Source: Bacteroidota bacterium
Lineage (GTDB): Bacteria > Bacteroidota > Kryptoniia > Kryptoniales > JAKASW01
Length of the DNA stretch: 19,045 nt
Assembly (NCBI GenBank): GCA_021796055.1
Contig: JAJYOS010000012.1
Coordinates: 1-19,045 of the forward strand
Direction of reading: 5' to 3'
Below, piece by piece: positions 13,908 through 19,045 of this stretch. The stretch's first letter is position 1. The number at the start of each line of letters is the position of its first letter. The notes beneath the pieces were generated by a model. The model made no database searches. It was not told where the DNA came from and saw nothing but the letters and a program-made list of their open reading frames with translations. A program made the position numbers and the translations under genes.

Positions 13908-14361
13908 ACACTTCAAGCGAAGATTCGAGTTTTATTACCAGTCGGTCGCGGTTTATGCGATCGCGCTCATAATTTACGCTGTCGTGAGAGGGACTTTCGC
14001 CGAAAGCGAGTTCAGGCTGGTATTCAGGGACCCGATCGTTTATGCGTTCATCCTTGTACTGGTTTACTCGATCGTCGTGCTCGCCTTCAACATGCTCTAC
14101 CAGCGCGATGTTGTCGTCACGGACGATTCGATAATCTTCCAGAACAGGTTCGACAGCAAGGAAATAAAGATTTCTGAACTCGAGTGGATCCGTGTCGGCA
14201 AGGCGAAGCGGATGAAAGTGCGCGGGAGCTTCAGGGTGATAAAACTGAAACTGAAAGATCAGATGCGCGCCCTCCGCATCAATCCGGTCCATTTCCACGA
14301 CGAAAAGAGTATGATGGAGACTTTCAGAGAGCTCAGTCAGAAGGTCGGCGTGCATGTTTAA
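13900..14361 (+). CDS. Two-helix membrane protein with PH-like tail, unknown function
   Basis: I do not recognise this 153-residue protein as a named family member. A basic N terminus (SKHFKRRFEFYY) precedes two membrane helices (about 15-31 and 45-66). Residues 69-150 form a soluble, probably cytoplasmic tail with the pattern of a bacterial PH-like domain: VVVTDDSIIFQNRF, then IKISELEWIRV, a basic loop KAKRMKVRG, a beta strand pair FRVIKLKL, and a final helix KSMMETFRELSQKVG. It overlaps murG by 8 bases and murC by 8 bases, so it is co-translated with lipid II synthesis genes. A membrane-associated role in wall synthesis or division is only an inference from position. Confidence 0.85.
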   Translation: MSKHFKRRFEFYYQSVAVYAIALIIYAVVRGTFAESEFRLVFRDPIVYAFILVLVYSIVVLAFNMLYQRDVVVTDDSIIFQNRFDSKEIKISELEWIRVGKAKRMKVRGSFRVIKLKLKDQMRALRINPVHFHDEKSMMETFRELSQKVGVHV

Positions 14362-15757
14362 GAGTGTAAAAAAAATCCATATGGTCGGTATCGGCGGCAT
14401 CGGCATGAGCGGCATAGCGGAAATATTGCTGGACAGCGGCTTCGAGGTGACCGGCTCGGACCGCCAGTTGAGCGAGATTACCGAGCGCCTGAAGAAGCTG
14501 GGAGCGAGAGTCTACAAGGGACACGCGGCAAAGAATCTCGACGAGGCGGATGTGGTCGTTTATTCGTCGGCGGTTCACCAGGACAATCCGGAACTCGTCG
14601 CAGCGGCCGAGAAAAAGATTCCCGTGATCCGCAGGGCCGAGATGCTTGCAGAGCTCATGCGGATGAAGTACGGCATCGCCGTCGCCGGCACGCATGGAAA
14701 GACCACCACGACCAGCATGACAAGTCTCGTGCTCATGGAGGGCGGGCTGGACCCGACGGTCATAGTCGGCGGAAAGCTTTCGAGCTTCGGCGGAACCAAC
14801 GCGCGGCTCGGCCACGGCGAATATATCGTCGTCGAGGCGGACGAATTCGACCGGTCGTTTCTCCAGCTCACTCCGGTCATAGCGGCAATCACGACTCTGG
14901 AACGCGAGCATCTCGACATCTATACCGACCTCGAGGACATAAAGCGAGCCTTCGTCGAATTTGCGAACAAGGTCCCGTTCTACGGTTTTGTAATACTCTG
15001 CCTGGACGAACCATCGATCCAGGAAATTCTCCCTCTCATAAGGAAGAAGGTGGTCACCTACGGGCTGAACGCGCAGTCGGACCTGCGTGCGGTAAATATT
15101 TCTTTTCATGAGAATCAGAGCACGTTCACGCTGATGCGGAACGGCAGAGATCTCGGAGAGATCAAGTTGAAGGTTCCCGGTCTGCACAACATCAAGAATT
15201 CGATGGCCGCAATCGGCATCGGGCTGGAACTCGGGATAGACTTCCCGCAGATCAGGAGGGCCGTGGAATCATTCACGGGCGTCTACAGGCGTATCGAAAT
15301 AAAGGCAGAAACCGACGGGGTGATGGTGGTTGACGATTACGCGCACCACCCGACGGAAGTAAAGGCGACGCTCTCGGCACTGAAGTCCGGATGGCCGGAA
15401 AAGAGGGTAATTGCGGTATTCCAGCCGCATCTTTATTCGAGGACTCGGGATTTCCATGACGAGTTCGGAAGAAGCTTCCTCAACGCCGACGTTCTCATCG
15501 TCACGGAAGTCTACCCGGCGCGCGAGGAGCCGATACAGGGAATTACAGGTGAGCTCATCGTAAACGACGCGAGGGCCTTCGGGCATAAGGAAGCCTATTA
15601 TGTACAGGACAAAAAGCAGCTTCCCGAATTTCTGATGAAGACCAAGAAACCCGGCGACATCGTCGTCACGCTCGGTGCCGGCGACATTTCGAAATACGGC
15701 GAAGAGTTCATCGCTCTCCTGAAGGGTAAGGGAGCCAGGCAGAAGGCGAGAAAATAG
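14354..15757 (+). CDS. murC: UDP-MurNAc:L-alanine ligase MurC
   Basis: The 467-residue ligase adds L-alanine as the first stem-peptide residue. It starts with the Rossmann motif IHMVGIGGIGMSGIAEILL (8-26) and TGSD, followed by the P-loop AGTHGKTTTTSM (111-122), EADEFDRSFL, and HNIKNSMAAI. The C-terminal domain shows VDDYAHHPTE and FQPHLYSRT. GTHGKTT rather than GTNGKTT is the MurC form. It starts at ATG 14354 inside the preceding small gene, and four bases separate its stop from ftsQ. The substrate UDP-MurNAc needs MurB, which is not encoded in this cluster. Confidence 0.97.
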   Translation: MFKSVKKIHMVGIGGIGMSGIAEILLDSGFEVTGSDRQLSEITERLKKLGARVYKGHAAKNLDEADVVVYSSAVHQDNPELVAAAEKKIPVIRRAEMLAELMRMKYGIAVAGTHGKTTTTSMTSLVLMEGGLDPTVIVGGKLSSFGGTNARLGHGEYIVVEADEFDRSFLQLTPVIAAITTLEREHLDIYTDLEDIKRAFVEFANKVPFYGFVILCLDEPSIQEILPLIRKKVVTYGLNAQSDLRAVNISFHENQSTFTLMRNGRDLGEIKLKVPGLHNIKNSMAAIGIGLELGIDFPQIRRAVESFTGVYRRIEIKAETDGVMVVDDYAHHPTEVKATLSALKSGWPEKRVIAVFQPHLYSRTRDFHDEFGRSFLNADVLIVTEVYPAREEPIQGITGELIVNDARAFGHKEAYYVQDKKQLPEFLMKTKKPGDIVVTLGAGDISKYGEEFIALLKGKGARQKARK

Positions 15758-15761
15758 GACA

Positions 15762-16535
15762 ATGCTGAAGATCGAACGGACATACCTGAATCTGATACTG
15801 GTGATCAGCGCACTGGCAGCTCTCTATTTCTTGTCTCAAGGCTGGAAGAAACAGCTGGTCGTGGAGAAAGTGGAAGTCTACGACACGCACATCTTGACCG
15901 CCGGTGAAGTCAAATCTCTTGCAGACGTCACGATGGGGAGTTCGCTTTACAAGCTGAGTCTCATGAAGATTACCAGGAGGGTGGAGGAAAACCCGTTTGT
16001 CGACAATGCCGTAGTAGTACGTGCGATCCCATATGACGTAACGATCACCGTTCAGGAACGTGATCCGATAGCGCTGGTGGCTACTCAGATTTCCATGTTT
16101 TCGGTCGATGGTCATGGGATAATTCTTCCTCTGCCGATGAAAAGGAAGAACAACATGCCGGTCATCACGAACGTTGCTGGCCCGCTGTCGGTCGGCGACA
16201 CTGCGAAGGGTGCGCTGATGCAGGCGGTTGATTTCGTGAGGGATGCGCAGAAGTATGGCTCGTCTCTCAGCGCAAGCATAGCGGAGGTGAGGCTGGACAG
16301 CAATAACCTGATCGCTTACACGACATCGTCTTCTCTGCCCATCATAATCGGGAGGAACAATTTCGAGAGGAAGCTTCTTTACCTTCAGAAGTTTCTAACC
16401 GAGGTTGCCGACAATGGCGAACCGAACTGCAGCTACGTCGATCTGAGATTCAACGGCCAGATTGTTATCGGCACAGGAACCGGCGATTTTCACAGGCAAA
16501 TCGCGATGGTGAGACCGACCGGGAAAGAAAACTGA
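15762..16535 (+). CDS. ftsQ: FtsQ/DivIB divisome protein
   Basis: This is a 257-residue bitopic protein. A short basic N terminus is followed by a membrane helix (about 9-25), a POTRA domain (about 33-101, starting VEKVEVYDTHILTAGEV and ending VTITVQERDPIAL) and the FtsQ-type beta domain (about 105-240) with SVDGHGIILP and YVDLRFNGQIVI. FtsQ links early and late divisome proteins and binds FtsL-FtsB in the periplasm. Position between murC and ftsA supports the call. Conservation is modest, as usual in this family. The start codon follows TAGGAC closely. Confidence 0.92.
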   Translation: MLKIERTYLNLILVISALAALYFLSQGWKKQLVVEKVEVYDTHILTAGEVKSLADVTMGSSLYKLSLMKITRRVEENPFVDNAVVVRAIPYDVTITVQERDPIALVATQISMFSVDGHGIILPLPMKRKNNMPVITNVAGPLSVGDTAKGALMQAVDFVRDAQKYGSSLSASIAEVRLDSNNLIAYTTSSSLPIIIGRNNFERKLLYLQKFLTEVADNGEPNCSYVDLRFNGQIVIGTGTGDFHRQIAMVRPTGKEN

Positions 16536-16544
16536 GGTGTGTAA

Positions 16545-17852
16545 ATGAGTAACAACAACATGATAGTTGCGCTGGATATCGGAACGACGAAAGTCTGCGC
16601 GCTGGTCGTTGAAAGCGACCAGAACGGCAAGCTGAACGTTCTCGGCATAGGGACAAGCAAGTCCGGCGGCATGAGCCGCGGTGTCGTTGCTAACATCGAC
16701 AGGACGGTGAAGTCCATCCAGGAGGCAGTACGGATCGCGGAGTCGAAGCCGGGAACGAGGATAAAGAGCGCCATTGTCGGAATAGCCGGCGAACATATAG
16801 ACAGTTTCAAGACAAACAGCATCATTACGATAAGCAACGCCGAACATGAGATAACCGAGAACGACATCGACCGGTTGATCGAAGACGCAAAGAGGGTTCA
16901 CCTCTCGAGAGACAGGGAAATCATACACATTATCCCCCAGGAATTTATAATCGACGGGCAGACCGTCACGCACGATCCGATCGGGATGGCGGGCGTCAGA
17001 GTCGAGGCTTCGATGCACGTCGTGACCGGTCTTGTCACCGCGGCGCAGAACATACACAAGTGCGTTGAGAGAGCCGGGCTGAAGGTCGAAGAGCTCGTGC
17101 TGCAGCCGCTCGCGTCGAGCTACTCCGTATTGACGGAGGACGAGAAAGAAGTCGGCGTCGCACTGCTGGACATCGGCGGCGGCACCACCGACCTCGCTGT
17201 ATTTGAAGACCGGACGATCCGTCACACGGCAGTCATCCCGATCGCGGGAGATCACATAACGACCGACATCCGCAAAGGGCTGGGAATTCTTCCGGAGCAG
17301 GCTGAGGAGCTGAAGGTGAACCACGGTTATGCGATGGTGGCCGAGGTCGTGGATGACGAACCCATATTGATACCGGGAATCGGCGGAAGAAAACCGATCG
17401 AGATCAACAAGAAGCTTCTCGCACAGATCATACAACCGCGCGTCGAGGAGCTGCTCGATATCGTGGCGATGGAGATCAAGCGCTCCGGGTATTCGCGTCA
17501 CCTCTCAGCTGGAATAGTCCTTACCGGCGGCGGCGCGCTGCTCAAAGGGATGCCGGAGCTTGTAGAGTATGTTCTCGGGGTACCGGCGAAGATCGGGATA
17601 CCGCAGACGTTCGACGGCGGCTTTGCCCGCGAAGTGGAAAACCCGATATATGCGACGGCGGTCGGGCTCGTGCAATACGGGCTGAAGCGCGGCGCAGGCA
17701 AGTCGACGATCGAATTTGCCGAGCGTGCTCATGATACCGAGGGGGCGGAGGAGAGAGAACCTTCCAAGAACGGGAAGGGTGAAAAGAGTTTCGTTGGAAA
17801 GAGCGTCCAATTTCTTAAAAAGTTTATTAGTAAAAACATAGACAATGTCTAA
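16545..17852 (+). CDS. ftsA: Cell division protein FtsA
   Basis: This is a 435-residue actin-like ATPase that tethers FtsZ to the membrane. It begins with phosphate-1 motif VALDIGTTKVCALVVE (8-23), has the FtsA-specific 1C subdomain (about 85-165), phosphate-2 LLDIGGGTTDLAVFE (207-221) and the adenosine motif IVLTGGGALLKGMPE (324-338). A charged linker (about 388-412) leads to a C-terminal amphipathic helix, SFVGKSVQFLKKFISK (415-430), the expected membrane-targeting sequence. GAGGTG precedes ATG 16545, 9 bases after the ftsQ stop. ftsZ follows after 17 bases. Confidence 0.97.
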   Translation: MSNNNMIVALDIGTTKVCALVVESDQNGKLNVLGIGTSKSGGMSRGVVANIDRTVKSIQEAVRIAESKPGTRIKSAIVGIAGEHIDSFKTNSIITISNAEHEITENDIDRLIEDAKRVHLSRDREIIHIIPQEFIIDGQTVTHDPIGMAGVRVEASMHVVTGLVTAAQNIHKCVERAGLKVEELVLQPLASSYSVLTEDEKEVGVALLDIGGGTTDLAVFEDRTIRHTAVIPIAGDHITTDIRKGLGILPEQAEELKVNHGYAMVAEVVDDEPILIPGIGGRKPIEINKKLLAQIIQPRVEELLDIVAMEIKRSGYSRHLSAGIVLTGGGALLKGMPELVEYVLGVPAKIGIPQTFDGGFAREVENPIYATAVGLVQYGLKRGAGKSTIEFAERAHDTEGAEEREPSKNGKGEKSFVGKSVQFLKKFISKNIDNV

Positions 17853-17853
17853 A

Positions 17854-17860
17854 AAGGAGG
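17854..17860 (+). promoter_or_regulatory. Strong ribosome binding site of ftsZ
   Basis: AAGGAGG lies 9 bases before GTG 17870. It is the most complete Shine-Dalgarno sequence in the window and decides the non-ATG start. A strong site fits the high FtsZ-to-FtsA ratio cells need. This last point is known of other bacteria and inferred here. Confidence 0.8.
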
Positions 17861-17869
17861 CATAACAAC

Positions 17870-19045
17870 GTGTTCGAACTTGACACAGACAGACAGGGCC
17901 CGCGCATTAGAGTGGTGGGCATTGGAGGATGCGGTGGTAACGCTATCAACAGCATTGCCAAGCGAGGTATCCACGGTGTCGATCTGATCTCCATGAACAC
18001 CGACATGCAGGATCTGGAGAGGAGTATCGCACCGAACAAAATCCAGATCGGTAAGAACACGACGCGCGGGCTCGGTGCCGGGTCGAACCCGGAGATCGGC
18101 AGGCGGGCTGCTATCGAGGCACGCGACGAGATTTACCGGGCGCTCAAGGACAGCGACATGGTGTTCGTTACGGCCGGTATGGGCGGCGGAACCGGAACGG
18201 GAGCCGCGCCGGTGGTTGCGAGCATACTCAAGGGTGTCGACCGCGACGATGTGAAGAAAGAGGGACAGGAAAATCCGGCTCCTCTTGTCGTCGCCGTCGT
18301 CACAAAGCCGTTCGTCAACGAAGCTAAGGAACGGATGCACAACGCCGACTCAGGCATAGAAGAGCTGAAGAAATATGTCGATGCGCTGATCGTCATCCCC
18401 AACGAAAAGCTTCTTACAATATCCGACAAGTCCGCCGGGTACCTCGCGTCGCTTCAGAAAATATACGATGTCCTTTACGACGCCATCCGGGGAATATCCG
18501 AAATCATCACGAAGCCTGGTTTCGTCAACGTCGATTTTGCCGATGTAAGAACCGTCCTAGCCTCCAGGGGCGACGCCATCATCGGCACGGGGATCGCAGG
18601 AGGTGAAAGACGCGCGGCAGAGGCGGCCTCGGCTGCGATATCCAACCCGCTCCTCGAGGAAGTGTCGCTCGAGCGCGTCGAGGGAATACTTGTCAGCATC
18701 ACCGCGGGCCCGAACTTCGGCCTCCACGAGTACGACGAGATCGTCAAGACCGTCCGCGGAGTCGCCAAGAACGGCGACGAAGAGACCAAGGTGATCGTCG
18801 GCGTATCGATAGACGAGAAGATCGAGAAGGATGTGATCGTGACGGTCATAGCGGCGGGACTCAACAGCCGTCCGCAGCCGCTTCCCACTCCTACTCCCGA
18901 CCCGAGGAAGCGACTTACGCTCAAGGACAGGGAAAGGGCAAAAGACCAGACCTGGAGTATAAAAGACTGGCGTTCCTTCGACGAGCCCACTTTCGAGCGG
19001 AACGGCATAAATATCCATCTCAACAAGCTCGACGAGGAAGAAGGG
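17870..19045 (+). CDS. ftsZ: Cell division GTPase FtsZ (3' end cut by the window)
   Basis: The frame runs from GTG 17870 to the right edge without a stop, giving 392 residues of the tubulin-like GTPase that forms the division ring. The GTP-binding parts are IRVVGIGGCGGNAINS (13-28), MNTDMQDL (42-49) and the tubulin signature GMGGGTGTGAAP (103-114). The T7 synergy loop is NVDFADVR (220-227). The GTPase body ends near residue 331. A short proline-rich linker follows (PQPLPTPTPDP), then DEPTFERN (371-378), which resembles the D.PxFxR C-terminal peptide that binds FtsA. Against typical FtsZ, about 12 extra residues (GVDRDDVKKEGQENPAP) lie between helix H4 and the strand VVAVVTKPF. No in-frame ATG offers a better start. 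Confidence 0.96.
   Translation, partial: MFELDTDRQGPRIRVVGIGGCGGNAINSIAKRGIHGVDLISMNTDMQDLERSIAPNKIQIGKNTTRGLGAGSNPEIGRRAAIEARDEIYRALKDSDMVFVTAGMGGGTGTGAAPVVASILKGVDRDDVKKEGQENPAPLVVAVVTKPFVNEAKERMHNADSGIEELKKYVDALIVIPNEKLLTISDKSAGYLASLQKIYDVLYDAIRGISEIITKPGFVNVDFADVRTVLASRGDAIIGTGIAGGERRAAEAASAAISNPLLEEVSLERVEGILVSITAGPNFGLHEYDEIVKTVRGVAKNGDEETKVIVGVSIDEKIEKDVIVTVIAAGLNSRPQPLPTPTPDPRKRLTLKDRERAKDQTWSIKDWRSFDEPTFERNGINIHLNKLDEEEG

Noticed and set aside
14333..15187. 284-codon open frame on the - strand opposite murC
   Set aside because: murC on the other strand is complete with all ligase motifs, and the antisense product shows no family features.
16395..17501. 368-codon open frame on the - strand opposite ftsQ/ftsA
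   Set aside because: It is antisense to well-conserved ftsA and has a low-complexity, Asp/Arg-rich translation with no motif. Shadow frame.
1..19045. tRNA, rRNA, CRISPR arrays, insertion sequences
   Set aside because: None seen. Coding density is high, with only the 1218-1376 and 2004-2313 gaps of any size, and neither holds such elements.

Overview
The window is a nearly complete dcw (division and cell wall) cluster from a bacterium of the Fibrobacterota-Chlorobiota-Bacteroidota assemblage. An Ignavibacteria- or Kryptonia-like lineage is most likely. Three things point there. Two adjacent genes at the left end finish in type IX secretion (Por) sorting domains of the 'NYPNPFNPTT...IYD(I/V)LGR...YFYRL' type common in that group. 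MurE carries the DNPR motif for meso-diaminopimelate. Clear Shine-Dalgarno sequences precede several genes, which is uncommon in core Bacteroidia. The taxonomic call is an inference, since no rRNA gene is present.

Layout. Positions 2-1217 (+) hold the 3' end of one T9SS cargo gene and one complete small cargo gene, closed by a strong intrinsic terminator at 1244-1278. Positions 1377-2003 (-) encode a LexA-family repressor that appears to have lost the cleavage site and both catalytic residues for self-cleavage. Positions 2004-2313 form a 310-bp divergent control region. It holds a promoter for the lexA-like gene, two candidate promoters for the dcw operon, MraZ-type TGGG boxes at 10-bp spacing, an 11-bp direct repeat, a 31-bp near-perfect palindrome, a dyad over a candidate -10 box, and repeated AACTTGT and GTTTACTAAA words.

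From 2314 to the right edge all genes are on the + strand and almost all overlap or abut: mraZ, rsmH, ftsL, ftsI (with two PASTA domains), murE, murF, mraY, murD, ftsW, murG, a small membrane protein with a PH-like tail, murC, ftsQ, ftsA and ftsZ (cut by the window edge). MraZ and RsmH are the regulatory and ribosome-modifying genes that usually head such clusters. MurC, MurD, MurE and MurF build the UDP-MurNAc-pentapeptide, MraY and MurG make lipid I and lipid II, and FtsW with FtsI polymerise and cross-link septal peptidoglycan. FtsL and FtsQ are divisome scaffolds. FtsZ is the ring and FtsA its membrane anchor. murB and ddl, often found between murC and ftsQ, are absent here.

Most worth a second look are the apparently non-cleavable LexA homologue facing the operon, the dense control region between them, and the unrecognised two-helix membrane protein translationally coupled between murG and murC.
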